The notes under the pieces were generated by a model that saw only the letters and a list, made by a program, of their open reading frames with translations, ran no database searches and had not been told where the DNA came from. 64,000 bases of DNA, taken from positions 806,001 through 870,000 of the forward strand of contig NZ_CP029287.2 in assembly GCF_003201675.2 (NCBI RefSeq), given 5' to 3'. Each line of letters starts with the position of its first letter. Position 1 is the stretch's first letter. The position numbers were made by a program, and so were the translations under genes. Shown in pieces: positions 27,181 to 36,324 of the stretch. This DNA comes from Metallosphaera hakonensis JCM 8857 = DSM 7519 (GTDB lineage Archaea > Thermoproteota > Thermoprotei_A > Sulfolobales > Sulfolobaceae).

Positions 27181-28527
27181 ATGCAGTGTACTTTTATCTT
27201 TAGACGCGATCTCAGGCTTCACGATAATACTTGTCTTCTAAGAGCCTTACAGAAGTGTGATGAAGTCGTTCCGCTCTTTATATTGGATCCCAGGCAGGTA
27301 GGAGATAATCCATATAAGTCTCCATTTGCCCTAGGTTTCATGTACGCTTCACTGATGGAATTAGATCAGGAGTTGGGTGAGAGGGGTAGCAGACTCTACG
27401 TAGTCAAGGGAGTAGCAGAAGACGTGGTTGCTCACTTAAGGTCAGAGAGGCTCTACTTCAACGAGGATTACACACCCTTCAGTCAAATGAGGGACTCGAA
27501 GATTAGGGAGAGGTTCAGGGGAGAAGTGATTTCTTGCGAAGATCTACTCATAACAAAAAAGGAGTTCTTCGTGAGAAAAGGAAGGCCCTACTCGGTCTTC
27601 ACTCATTTTTATAACGAAGCGAGGAAATTAACAGTAGACAAACCTAGGAAAAACACCTTCAACAATTTCGCTAACGTGAATCTTCCTGGGGTAGAGTTAT
27701 TGGAATCGTTAAGGGACCAGATCAGAGAGAGCGTAATACCTGGAGGAAGGAGTGCAGGTTTACGGGCCCTTGAGAAGGCAAGGATGATAAATTATGAGAA
27801 GAGGAATTTCCCCGGAACCGAAGGAACCACCAGGCTCTCTCCATATCTCAAATTCGGAGTGCTATCTCCAAGGGAGGTCTATTATCAGGTTAATGAGGAG
27901 ATTCAGAGACAACTATACTGGAGGGACTTCTACACACTCTTGGCTTACTACAACCCACATGTATTCGGTCACTCGTATAGGAGGGAGTACGATTGCATCA
28001 AATGGGACAATAATGAAGTCCATTTTGAGTTATGGAAACAGGGGAAGACCGGTTATCCCATAGTTGATGCAGGGATGAGAGAACTAAATACGACAGGCTT
28101 CATGCACAACAGGGCGAGGATGATAACTGCATCCTTTCTGGTCAAGGTACTCCACGTGGATTGGAGGGAGGGAGAGAGATACTTCGCCACAAAACTAGTT
28201 GACTACGATCCATCAGTAAACAATGGGAACTGGCAGTGGGTTGCTTCGACTGGAGCAGATTACATGTTCAGGGTCTTTAATCCCTGGATTCAGCAGAGGA
28301 AGTTTGACCCAGAAGCAGTCTATGTGAAGAAATGGGTGCCAGAACTTAGGGAACTCTCACCAGAGGCTATTCACGAGATTTACAAACATAAGGTTCCAGG
28401 TTACCCCTCACCGATCATAGACTACGCAGAGGAGGTCAAGAAGGCGAGGCGATATTACGAGGAGAGTAGAGCCCTATGTGAAGGGGAGAGAAAGAACTTC
28501 AAGCTATCCGACTTCAAGACAACATAG
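27181..28527 (+). CDS. phrB: Deoxyribodipyrimidine photolyase (class I, cryptochrome/photolyase family)
   Basis: 448 residues. N-terminal antenna-binding domain starting with the usual FIFRRDLRLHDNTCL; C-terminal FAD-binding helical domain with REVYYQVNEEIQRQLYWRDF, FMHNRARMITASFLVKVLH and NNGNWQWVASTGADYMFRVF. All the FAD-contact and DNA-repair segments are present. It repairs cyclobutane pyrimidine dimers using blue light. Start by TATA position and by the match of the first residues to the family. Confidence 0.94.
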   Translation: MQCTFIFRRDLRLHDNTCLLRALQKCDEVVPLFILDPRQVGDNPYKSPFALGFMYASLMELDQELGERGSRLYVVKGVAEDVVAHLRSERLYFNEDYTPFSQMRDSKIRERFRGEVISCEDLLITKKEFFVRKGRPYSVFTHFYNEARKLTVDKPRKNTFNNFANVNLPGVELLESLRDQIRESVIPGGRSAGLRALEKARMINYEKRNFPGTEGTTRLSPYLKFGVLSPREVYYQVNEEIQRQLYWRDFYTLLAYYNPHVFGHSYRREYDCIKWDNNEVHFELWKQGKTGYPIVDAGMRELNTTGFMHNRARMITASFLVKVLHVDWREGERYFATKLVDYDPSVNNGNWQWVASTGADYMFRVFNPWIQQRKFDPEAVYVKKWVPELRELSPEAIHEIYKHKVPGYPSPIIDYAEEVKKARRYYEESRALCEGERKNFKLSDFKTT

Positions 28528-28744
28528 GATCACGTTCCCGATCTGGTTTAGGATTAGATCCAGGCCTTGATATAATTAACAGAGAAGGAGCTTTACATAG
28601 ATATGTGAAAAGCCTGATTTAACTGTAAATTATACAAGTAAAGAGAAGAATTGGGATAAGGTTCTCTTGGTGAGTATGTCCCCTTTAGCTTTGGCCCCAG
28701 TTCACGAAGTCCCCGAATTAGGGAGGTATTAGGGGTAGAAATCC

Positions 28745-29734
28745 TCAACTAACCTTAATGAAAATTCTCCCATCCCTGTTTCCATCTCTCAAGGCCAATA
28801 GAGCGTCTTTCCCTTCATCAAGATCGAATACTTTCCACGTCTTCACCTTTAGATTCCCAGCTATTCTTTCGAGGTCGATGAACTCCCCCATGTTCCCCCG
28901 ATTAGTCCCGACGATGGAAACGTGCTTGGAGTAAATCCTGTTCATATCGAGCTGAACTTTTCCTCCAGTAAGACTGCCGAAAGAGATTATCTTCCCGTGA
29001 TTCCCGACAAGCCTTAGTCCCAGGTCCCAATATTTCTCCCCTAGAGAGTTCAATACCACCGAACCCATCTTCCCTTCGGTTAATTCCCTTATAGTACCCT
29101 CCGCACCATTGTAGTCAGTCACTACGTCGGCTCCCATTTCCTTTACCCAAGGTTTAGAGCTGATCGCTATCACCTTGGCTCCCATCATCTTCGCTAATTG
29201 TATGGCAAAAATTCCAGTGTTGCCCGAGGCCCCAATCACGACTACAGTGTCGTCTGGGCCGACTCCTACCGATCTCAGGGCGTGATAGGGTGTTAGGGAA
29301 GCTATTGGGAGGCTAGCCAAGATCTCGTCTGGAAGATTAGAACGAATGACGTTTCTGCTTGGGATAACTATTTCTTCGGCATATCCGCCCTGACTTTCCA
29401 CCCCTATTCTCTTCCCTTGAATACAATATGTCTGATCTCCTCGGAGACATGATTCGCAAGTCCCGTCAAACAAGCGAGTGTACACGGCAACCCTATCACC
29501 TGGGGAGACGTGAGTTACCTCCTTACCTACTTCCTCGACTATTCCGAAGAACTCTGAACCTGGAATATGTGGTAAGGGAGAGACAGGGAGAGACTCCACC
29601 GCCATTAAGTCCACGGGATTCACTCCTGCCAAGACTATCCTAAGTTTAACCTGACCACTATCAACAGTTGGCGAAGGAACATCTCTTACCACCAGGTTGT
29701 CTAAACCCCTCCTCTCAAAGATTAAGGCTCGCAT
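28745..29734 (-). CDS. Zinc-binding alcohol dehydrogenase-like oxidoreductase (MDR superfamily)
   Basis: 329 residues. GroES-like N-terminal domain (PHIPGSEFFGIVEEVG) and Rossmann domain (VIGASGNTGIFAIQLAKMMGA). The catalytic-zinc Cys near residue 40 is absent (GVNPVDL), and of the structural-zinc lobe only C93, C96 and C104 are seen. This is the quinone-reductase / acryloyl-CoA-reductase-like end of the family and not a classical zinc alcohol dehydrogenase. NAD(P)H-dependent reduction of an enone or acyl-CoA is possible; Metallosphaera needs such an enzyme in its carbon-fixation cycle, but the link is inference. Confidence 0.85.
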   Translation of the reverse strand: MRALIFERRGLDNLVVRDVPSPTVDSGQVKLRIVLAGVNPVDLMAVESLPVSPLPHIPGSEFFGIVEEVGKEVTHVSPGDRVAVYTRLFDGTCESCLRGDQTYCIQGKRIGVESQGGYAEEIVIPSRNVIRSNLPDEILASLPIASLTPYHALRSVGVGPDDTVVVIGASGNTGIFAIQLAKMMGAKVIAISSKPWVKEMGADVVTDYNGAEGTIRELTEGKMGSVVLNSLGEKYWDLGLRLVGNHGKIISFGSLTGGKVQLDMNRIYSKHVSIVGTNRGNMGEFIDLERIAGNLKVKTWKVFDLDEGKDALLALRDGNRDGRIFIKVS

Positions 29735-29838
29735 GTTGTACCAATTAAAGTACAGGAATTTAATTTACACTTTGATTCTTTGACTTCTCTAAATCAAACA
29801 GTGGAGAAAGTTTAATTAGTGGTACCGAACAAGAGGTT

Positions 29839-30075
29839 GTGAGTTTACTACTCAAATTGAATAGGGTCACATCAAGGGCAGTCGCGTTCTTACTGCTTGC
29901 TTCCCTCAGGGTGTTGGCTCTCCATCAGCTCATGTTCATTATTATTCCCTTCCTCTTTGAGGTTGAATCTGGTTCATTCTTCTTGATCAATTTAGCTTTG
30001 ATCCCGTTGGCGGCAATTCTCCTTCTAATTTCTAGCCTCATTTACGTTGCTAGGAGAATTAGAGGAATTAGGTAG
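29839..30075 (+). CDS. Small two-helix membrane protein (hypothetical)
   Basis: 78 residues from a GTG, with hydrophobic segments at about 15-38 and 46-70 and a basic tail (ARRIRGIR). A TATA-like AGTTTAATTA lies about 30 bases before the start. Its last 51 bases overlap the end of the convergent MFS gene. No family recognised; it could be a chance frame. Confidence 0.45.
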   Translation: MSLLLKLNRVTSRAVAFLLLASLRVLALHQLMFIIIPFLFEVESGSFFLINLALIPLAAILLLISSLIYVARRIRGIR

Positions 30076-31155
30076 ATTAACGTCCTTAAACATGACGAAG
30101 AATAAACCTGTTGACACGCTGTACATAAGCCCAGTGAAAATAAATGGAAGCCATAGGATCCCCAGTGAAAGGAAGTAACCTCCTAGAGTTGGACCCAAGG
30201 ATCTAGGGATTGAGTCCATAAGTTGAATAAAGGTTTGGGCTCTCCCTCTCTCTTCTCTAGGAACAAGTTGGAGGATCAGGCTGGAAAAAAGTGGAGATGT
30301 CATGTTCATGAGAACGTTTCTCAACACGTATAAGGAGGAAGCTAGGAGAAACGTCGGGGCAAAGGGAATCATTACAAGAACAGCTATTGCAGAAACGTGA
30401 GTGTAGACTATTGCTCTCACCTTTCCAAACTTATTTCCTAGCCTTGGAGCCAAAAGGGTTCCAAGGGATAGGGAAAGTTGTGAGGCTACGAAGACCGGAG
30501 TGAGAGATAGTCTTGACACGTTAAAGGATAAACTGAACCAAAGCGAAATCAGGGGGAGGAGAGCGCCGGCTCCCAGTCCTATGAGGGAATCAACCGCGAA
30601 CTTTTGAACCACGCTTGCAGATCTAAGCTTTAGGGTAACAGGCCTCCTTTCGTATTTTTCTCTGACAAGGAGTACTAACAGAAGAGAGGATCCAAGAACC
30701 AGAATTTCGACCATGTAGAGGTAAAAGAAGGAGAGCGAGCCCCCCACAAGGTTACCCAACACCACGAAGATTTGGGATAGGGCAGTCTGAAGGCTGAGGG
30801 ACTTCTCTAGATCCTTGGTTTTTTCTGAAAGAAAAGAGGTCGTTAAACTTCCGCCGAACTGATTTACCACAAGATAGCCATAGGGTATTTTCACGATCCC
30901 AAAAACGAAAATCCCTAGGATGGAAAGCACCCTGTTGATTACTATGAATTTCTTCCTACCATACGCGTCTGAGAGGATAGATACAACAACAGAGATAGCT
31001 GACCCTGTGATTGTCCCAGCTCCCAGCACGAGACCTATGAAGAGGGGATCGTAACCAAGGCTCTTGAGATAGAGTGAAGTTGCGAGCGAGTTTGCTCCCC
31101 AGAGAATACCCAGAATTGAGGAGGAGAATATTAGGAGCCTTACCTCTTTGTCCAT
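30025..31155 (-). CDS. MFS transporter
   Basis: 376 residues, about 12 membrane segments, with a loop 2-3 motif of the form DAYGRKKFI and, in the second half, GNKFGKVRA. Drug-efflux or metabolite exporter type; substrate unknown. Its start codon is three bases from the stop of the upstream FAD-linked oxidase gene, so the two form an operon, which suggests transport of the oxidase substrate or product (perhaps lactate or glycolate). This link is inference. Confidence 0.85.
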   Translation of the reverse strand: MDKEVRLLIFSSSILGILWGANSLATSLYLKSLGYDPLFIGLVLGAGTITGSAISVVVSILSDAYGRKKFIVINRVLSILGIFVFGIVKIPYGYLVVNQFGGSLTTSFLSEKTKDLEKSLSLQTALSQIFVVLGNLVGGSLSFFYLYMVEILVLGSSLLLVLLVREKYERRPVTLKLRSASVVQKFAVDSLIGLGAGALLPLISLWFSLSFNVSRLSLTPVFVASQLSLSLGTLLAPRLGNKFGKVRAIVYTHVSAIAVLVMIPFAPTFLLASSLYVLRNVLMNMTSPLFSSLILQLVPREERGRAQTFIQLMDSIPRSLGPTLGGYFLSLGILWLPFIFTGLMYSVSTGLFFVMFKDVNLPNSSNSPSNVNEARN

Positions 31156-31158
31156 TTC

Positions 31159-32496
31159 TCATCTATCGCTCTTAGCCTCTCGATAGGCCAACTCAACGTA
31201 TTTTCCCGGATTCATTATTCCCTTTGGGTCTATGATATCCTTTATCTGTTTCATGATCTCCAGAACCTTTATCCCTCCGTGGGCCTTCACTTGGATCCCC
31301 ATCAATTTAGCCTTCTGTACTCCAATCCCATGTTCTCCAGAGACCGATCCTCCCAACTCTATTGCAACTTTTCCCACTTCCTCAAATAGCTCCTCAGCCC
31401 TCTGCCTATCTGAGAGGAGTATATTGGGATGGAGATTTCCATCTCCAATGTGGGCAATTATTGGCATCTTCACTTGATACTTCTCCTCAAGTTTCCTGAT
31501 CCTCTTTATTGCATCCATTAACCTTGAAACTGGAACTACAATGTCCTCTACGTACATCTCCTTTGAAATGGCCTTGAGGGCTATGGCCGACTGTGCCCTT
31601 AGTGAGTACACTCTTTCCCACTCTTCCTGGTTTAACTGAACGGTGTCGCCTCCCCAGCGATTCAGTATCTCCATCATTCTGTCAAGGTCCTGAGCTAGAA
31701 CCCTAAGCATCAGAAGACCTCCCTTGGACTCTCTCAGTCCCGCGTTCAGTTGAGAATTAAGGGCGTGCACTACGTCGTTATCGATATACTCGGCTATTTC
31801 AGGGAGTATCCCAGCTCTCCTCATGTCTTGGATTACTCCTGCTGTGGAGTCTAAATCAGGCATGTACGAAAGCAATGAGACTTGAGTTTCCCTGGGAACC
31901 GGTATTATTCTAAACCAAATCTCGGTAATAATCCCGAGAGTTCCTTCGCTCCCCGTAAAAAGATGAACTAAGTCGTAACCGGCCCGATTCTTTCTGAACG
32001 GTTCCCCAACTTGAATAACTTCCCCCGTAGGTAGGACAACTCTCAGGGCTAGGACCCAGTCTCTAAACGTTCCGTACTTCACCCCTCTCATACCTCCAGA
32101 GGAATTGGAGACAGCACCCCCTATTGAGCAGAGGAAAAATGAGGCCGGATCGGGAGGAAGAAGGAATCCCCTTTCCATCAATTTTCTATTTAGGAATTCC
32201 AAGTTGACCCCAGGTTGGGCTCTTACGTACCAATCAACTTCGTTTATCTCCAAGATCTGAGACATGTTCTTCATGTCCACTAGGATACATTCTTCACAGG
32301 AAACCGCACCCGTTAGGCTCGTTCCTGCACCCCAAGGGACTATTGGTATTCCCCGCTCATATGCGTATTGAACTAACTTGACAACCTCTTCCTCATTTTT
32401 TGGAAATGTTACGAACAAGGGTTTAACCTTAAAGTTCACGAAGTCTTCTCTTTCCTCAATCTTAGTTTCTATGCCAAGGTTGTCTATCCCGCCCAT
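31159..32496 (-). CDS. FAD-linked oxidase, glycolate/D-lactate dehydrogenase GlcD type
   Basis: 445 residues. PCMH-type FAD domain: [20 protein letters not shown], then [40 protein letters not shown] and [12 protein letters not shown]-terminal lobe with [12 protein letters not shown] and the closing [17 protein letters not shown]. It oxidises a 2-hydroxy acid to a 2-oxo acid. No GlcE or GlcF partner follows; an MFS gene does. Starts at ATG 32496. Confidence 0.92.
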   Translation of the reverse strand: MGGIDNLGIETKIEEREDFVNFKVKPLFVTFPKNEEEVVKLVQYAYERGIPIVPWGAGTSLTGAVSCEECILVDMKNMSQILEINEVDWYVRAQPGVNLEFLNRKLMERGFLLPPDPASFFLCSIGGAVSNSSGGMRGVKYGTFRDWVLALRVVLPTGEVIQVGEPFRKNRAGYDLVHLFTGSEGTLGIITEIWFRIIPVPRETQVSLLSYMPDLDSTAGVIQDMRRAGILPEIAEYIDNDVVHALNSQLNAGLRESKGGLLMLRVLAQDLDRMMEILNRWGGDTVQLNQEEWERVYSLRAQSAIALKAISKEMYVEDIVVPVSRLMDAIKRIRKLEEKYQVKMPIIAHIGDGNLHPNILLSDRQRAEELFEEVGKVAIELGGSVSGEHGIGVQKAKLMGIQVKAHGGIKVLEIMKQIKDIIDPKGIMNPGKYVELAYREAKSDR

Positions 32497-32639
32497 ACCA
32501 TCATTAGTGGAGATCCTTTATAATCTTAAGGGGAGGAGGAAAAATAAGGGATTTATGCTTACAATCCTCGCTTTACTTTAGGGAAAGTAGTAGGTTTTCT
32601 GGTCATTTCCTCCGTGTCAATATGAGCCTATCCTAAAAT

Positions 32640-32767
32640 GAGGATGAGTGCTTACCTCGTTGCCCCACCTAGCTGGGGACGGAGGGTAGGACTCCCCAGA
32701 TCCTAGGGGTTCCTCCAACTCAGAATCTGAATCAAACCTTATGTCGCTGACGTACCCACTGAGAGAA
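32640..32767. ncRNA. GC-rich stretch with two hairpins, possible small RNA
   Basis: In an otherwise AT-rich spacer, two inverted repeats of the same form stand 15 bases apart: CCCCACCTAGCTGGGG (32663-32678) and CCCCAGATCCTAGGGG (32694-32709). In hyperthermophiles GC-rich islands between genes are often structured RNAs. A 63-codon minus-strand frame (32617-32808) covers it but has no protein-like composition. No known RNA family recognised; strand undetermined. Confidence 0.3.
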
Positions 32768-33661
32768 TCAATGCAGTTTATTTCCACATGACGAGCAAAA
32801 TTTAGCACTGGGAGGATTCATGGCTCCGCATTGGTTACATTTGACCTGTTGTTGTGACGCTCCACAGTTGGGGCAGAACTTAGCCGATCCCGGTATGGTT
32901 TCACCACAGCTCCAGCATTTGGTTGATGCCTGTTGGCCCACCCCAGTTTGAGTTTGCTGATTTCCACCCTGAGGAGGACTCTGAGTCGAAGGCTGGCTCG
33001 GAGAAGAGTAAGGCTTTGTCTGTTGGGCCTGATATGGCTGATATCCCGGCTGGTTTTGGTAGGGTTGAGGAACCTGAGGTCCCGGATACATTGGAGGGGC
33101 TTGAGTAGCTAGCATCATTATCATGTTCATGATCTGTTCCTCCTGGGAGTACTGCTTATACATTTCATAGACATCTAGACCACCTCCAGCCAGGGTGAGA
33201 AGTGAGCTGTGGAGAACCTCGTCGCTTATTAAGGCAGTTGCTCCTGCCGTTATCAGGTCCTGCATAAGGTTGGCGATTCCAGTCTCCACCATAAGCATAC
33301 CCTGCCCCTGACATAACCTAATAGTGTAAGCCTTGTTACTATCTGTTATATAACCCAGTAATGACTTGTGCTGGGCTTGGATCACAGCCATATTGTAACC
33401 TATAATAGGGAAGGTTTGAAATCCCTGACCCATGAGGAACATCGAGACCTCTTGTACGAGGTAACCTAGATTTATGGGATACTGGAGAGGAATTATCTGT
33501 TGTTTACCTCCTAGCCCTGTTGACTGTTCACAGGCTAAGATTGATGAGAAGTTGGAGCCATAAGGATTACCAGAGCCATAAGGATTACCGTATGGATTGC
33601 CCTGATATGGAGATCCGTAAGGACCTGGCTGACCGTAAGGATATGGATATCCCATAAGCAT
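32768..33661 (-). CDS. Zinc-ribbon protein with Pro/Gly/Tyr-rich N-terminus
   Basis: 297 residues. The N-terminus is a low-complexity PYG repeat (about 5-35), the middle (40-165) a folded domain of unknown type, followed by a Pro/Gln-rich linker (about 190-240). At the C-terminus lie two zinc ribbons: CWSCGETIPGSAKFCPNCG and CNQCGAMNPPSAKFCSSCG. Such domain mixtures occur in the SPFH/virion-core-associated and other membrane-scaffold families, but I cannot assign one. Probably cytoplasmic; own promoter region shared with the divergent SDR-like gene. Confidence 0.75.
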   Translation of the reverse strand: MLMGYPYPYGQPGPYGSPYQGNPYGNPYGSGNPYGSNFSSILACEQSTGLGGKQQIIPLQYPINLGYLVQEVSMFLMGQGFQTFPIIGYNMAVIQAQHKSLLGYITDSNKAYTIRLCQGQGMLMVETGIANLMQDLITAGATALISDEVLHSSLLTLAGGGLDVYEMYKQYSQEEQIMNMIMMLATQAPPMYPGPQVPQPYQNQPGYQPYQAQQTKPYSSPSQPSTQSPPQGGNQQTQTGVGQQASTKCWSCGETIPGSAKFCPNCGASQQQVKCNQCGAMNPPSAKFCSSCGNKLH

Positions 33662-33872
33662 TTTTAGTTCAACCTTAATATAAAAGTATCATCTGCGAAA
33701 CAAAACCTAGGATTTTACGGTTATCATTTTCGCGAAGCGCTTAACCCATCTGCTCATTCCAGGTACATTGTAATCCTAAATCAAGTTAGAAATTTCTCGG
33801 AGATCCTATCTCTTCCAAAAAATTTTCATCAAGATAACACAGAAATTTAAAGATATCAGTATTCAATTTAAT

Positions 33873-34814
33873 ATGAAATTTCTGTTGATAGGCCTAGGCT
33901 TCATTTCAACCCATGTGGCACTTTATTTAAGTGAAGCCGGGGAGGACGTTACAATCACATACAGGACACTGAATCCGGTAAAGGAGGAATATTTAGCCCT
34001 GCTCAAAGGGAAAGTTAATTCCATTAATGTAGATCCGCTTTCCTCGGACTTCGTCAGCACGGTGAAAGGGCATGACGTTATCGTGAACTTCGTGGGGGAG
34101 ATCTCTGGAGACGAAAGAAAGCTAAAGATTGCTAACGTGGAGGTACCTAGGAAATTGGCCTACATGGCCTTTGATAATGGGAAGATCTTCATCCATCTCA
34201 GTGGGGCCACATCAACAGGTGAGACTGGGAAGAACGTAAAGGAGGAACCCGATCATTGTGCCAACTCAAAGGCATCAACTCCCTTCGAAATATCAAAATG
34301 TGAGGGCGAGAGGGAAATCATGAGAGCAGCCATAGAAAGAGACGGAAATGTGGCCATTCTTAGACCTTCCTTAGTCTATGGCAGATATGCGGCGCACATA
34401 CAATTTGTGACCATGTATAGGCTAGCCAAAGCTAAGTTGATACCCCAGATACCCCTCGAAATGGCAACCGTGAGCGCATGGTCCATAGGTAAGGCCGTTT
34501 TAAATCTTGGAAGGAAATCACCCAAGAGGGAGTTCCTTTACGCGAGTGAATGTGGTAGCGTCAAGGTATCCAGATTCTTTGAACTTATGGCTCGAGAAAC
34601 GGGAGGAGGGATAAGGTTTCCAGTCCCACTGTCTCTGGCTAAGATCGCACTACCTGGAGAGATAAGGAGTCTACTTAAATATTCCGGCACAACGTACGAC
34701 TGTTCTAAATTCAGGGAGGTGGCGGGTAATCTTAGTTTCGATGAAGAGGAAGTCAAGGCCAACGCCAAATTCTTGAGATACCTTGATGGAAAAAGAAAAC
34801 TAATTCCTACATGA
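33873..34814 (+). CDS. NAD(P)-binding SDR-like protein (atypical/extended)
   Basis: 313 residues. Rossmann start MKFLLIGLGFISTHVALYLS, an adenine-binding DVIVNFVGE, and HLSGATSTG in the place of the active-site Ser. The YxxxK motif appears as F-E-I-S-K, with Phe in place of Tyr, followed by RPSLVYG. This resembles the atypical SDRs related to the complex I NDUFA9 subunit, which keep NAD(P)H binding but have lost catalysis. Function unknown. Confidence 0.8.
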   Translation: MKFLLIGLGFISTHVALYLSEAGEDVTITYRTLNPVKEEYLALLKGKVNSINVDPLSSDFVSTVKGHDVIVNFVGEISGDERKLKIANVEVPRKLAYMAFDNGKIFIHLSGATSTGETGKNVKEEPDHCANSKASTPFEISKCEGEREIMRAAIERDGNVAILRPSLVYGRYAAHIQFVTMYRLAKAKLIPQIPLEMATVSAWSIGKAVLNLGRKSPKREFLYASECGSVKVSRFFELMARETGGGIRFPVPLSLAKIALPGEIRSLLKYSGTTYDCSKFREVAGNLSFDEEEVKANAKFLRYLDGKRKLIPT

Positions 34815-34880
34815 GGTCGAGGCCAAGGATTAAGCTATTGAAAGTCTATTTTAACGGACTATTTTGATGCGTATTTTTCA

Positions 34881-34950
34881 TAGTTAGTGTTTCAAGTAAG
34901 TTCTTAGTTAACGATCAGAAGTGTCTATGGGAAGCGTTTCCTGGAAGTCC
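34881..34950 (+). repeat. Dispersed repeat C, copy 2
   Basis: Matches 26541-26612: GTTAGTGTTTCAAGTAAGTT, then CTTAGTTAACGATCAGAAGT. Non-coding. Confidence 0.6.
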
Positions 34951-34981
34951 TAACGTTAGTACTAAACAAGATTGGACCCCC

Positions 34982-35018
34982 CGTGAGTTGGGCGAAGAAA
35001 AACCAACCCAGTCTCACG
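34982..35018. repeat. Imperfect hairpin in intergenic DNA
   Basis: CGTGAG...CTCACG (6 bp) with an inner GGG/CCC pairing around an A-rich loop. May be a remnant of an IS end or a terminator-like RNA structure. Confidence 0.3.
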
Positions 35019-35068
35019 TAAACGTCCCGATGGATCGAACATGACTTCACTTCATGAAATGTGATAGT

Positions 35069-35115
35069 CTTGTATAGTTGTGTACTTTGCCCGAAAATAT
35101 CTTCTCTATATAATC
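35069..35115 (-). mobile_element. Possible decayed family A element
   Basis: GTATAGTTGTGTACTTTGCC resembles the inverse of the 41077-41147 element (GGGTACAGTTGTGCATTTTA). Only one end is recognisable. Confidence 0.35.
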
Positions 35116-35253
35116 CATTGGGGGATATGGCCTAACATTAAATGGGAGCCAAATCGGGATCAGGCTAACCCTTATCTGAATCCAGTCACGATCAAAGGGG
35201 ATTAATTCGTAGAAGCCCAATTTGCTGAAAATATTTCACTCCATTACTTTTCA

Positions 35254-35937
35254 TCAATAATGCCTTATCATAAGTAAGGCTAATATCTCGGTATAAGGTA
35301 TAACGAATAGGTTTAGGATAGGCACTAGAGACAAAATACCGCCTAAGAGCAGTATCAAAGACGATAACCCATCCTTAGAGAAGGCCTTTGAATACCAATT
35401 TAAGGACTCACCGAGACCAGCCCTAGTCCCGTTCGCTATTGAAGAAGCAACAATGTAAACTAATATTAAGACCAGCCCCTCAATAATGAAAGAGCCTGGA
35501 ACTCTAAACGCTGAGAGCAATCCAAATATTATTCCTACTAATAGTGCTGTCGGCAAAATTTTCTGGGCCGAATTCACCGTGCTATTCCACGCTAACCCAA
35601 GATCTGGGACTCCTCCACCAATGACGCTCATGGCTTCAAATGCCTCGATTAAGATTAGAAAAGTTATTATTATTCCGGATACTAAACCAATCACAAAAGA
35701 AACCCCTTCAATGGCAACAATTGATAGCCCAGCTAGGGCAAGAGCTACTCCTATTGCTCCTATCACGAAACCAACGATCAGTGAAATGATCAATGTGATT
35801 ATTGCGGGAATAATCATACCTAGATTTCTTGAAAAGAAGTCGAAAGCTTGCAAATAGAGAGGTCTATAATTATAAGTCGGCCATCCTCCTCCATAACTAC
35901 GTGTCCGGCCTAACGCATTGAAGATGCTTGATATCAT
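35254..35937 (-). CDS. Multi-pass membrane protein of unknown function
   Basis: 227 residues. A soluble Tyr/Gly-rich start (about 1-30) is followed by about five or six hydrophobic segments, the first rich in Ile and Val. Pattern reminds of small bacterial and archaeal membrane families with glycerophosphodiesterase-like or DUF7847-like domains, but no motif decides. Stands alone. Confidence 0.7.
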   Translation of the reverse strand: MISSIFNALGRTRSYGGGWPTYNYRPLYLQAFDFFSRNLGMIIPAIITLIISLIVGFVIGAIGVALALAGLSIVAIEGVSFVIGLVSGIIITFLILIEAFEAMSVIGGGVPDLGLAWNSTVNSAQKILPTALLVGIIFGLLSAFRVPGSFIIEGLVLILVYIVASSIANGTRAGLGESLNWYSKAFSKDGLSSLILLLGGILSLVPILNLFVIPYTEILALLMIRHY

Positions 35938-36324
35938 ATCATAGTTTTATATTTTACAATTTTATAAAGTTTAGGTTTTAAGGATATGTAACTAGAGACA
36001 TACTTTGAAAGATGAAGATAATAGGATTGAAGATAACTCGGAAATAATGGGAGTTGTTGCATTCAGCTTGAATCAGGGGATTCTATTGAGAGATTGTTAT
36101 GTGGGCTTGTTTGAAAAGAGGAGTACAATCATCATTATATCATTTTATAGTATATATTAAAAACGAAAAATAGATTCCTAGGATTATATTGGATCTGGTT
36201 TACATAGCTATCCTTACCTGGATTTCAGCTTCTGTTTTAGCTAAAGGTAGATCTTCATCAATTGGGCCAAGATATCGTCTCTTGTCAGGAGAGAACTTAA
36301 CTATTTGATCATGATAAATAACTC
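35938..36324. other. Intergenic region, nothing identified
   Basis: About 390 AT-rich bases between divergent genes. Only short frames and no repeat of the families named elsewhere. Confidence 0.5.

Noticed and set aside
32617-32808. Minus-strand 63-codon frame over the GC-rich hairpins
   Set aside because: Overlaps the zinc-ribbon gene end, no protein-like pattern; a structured RNA explains the base composition better.
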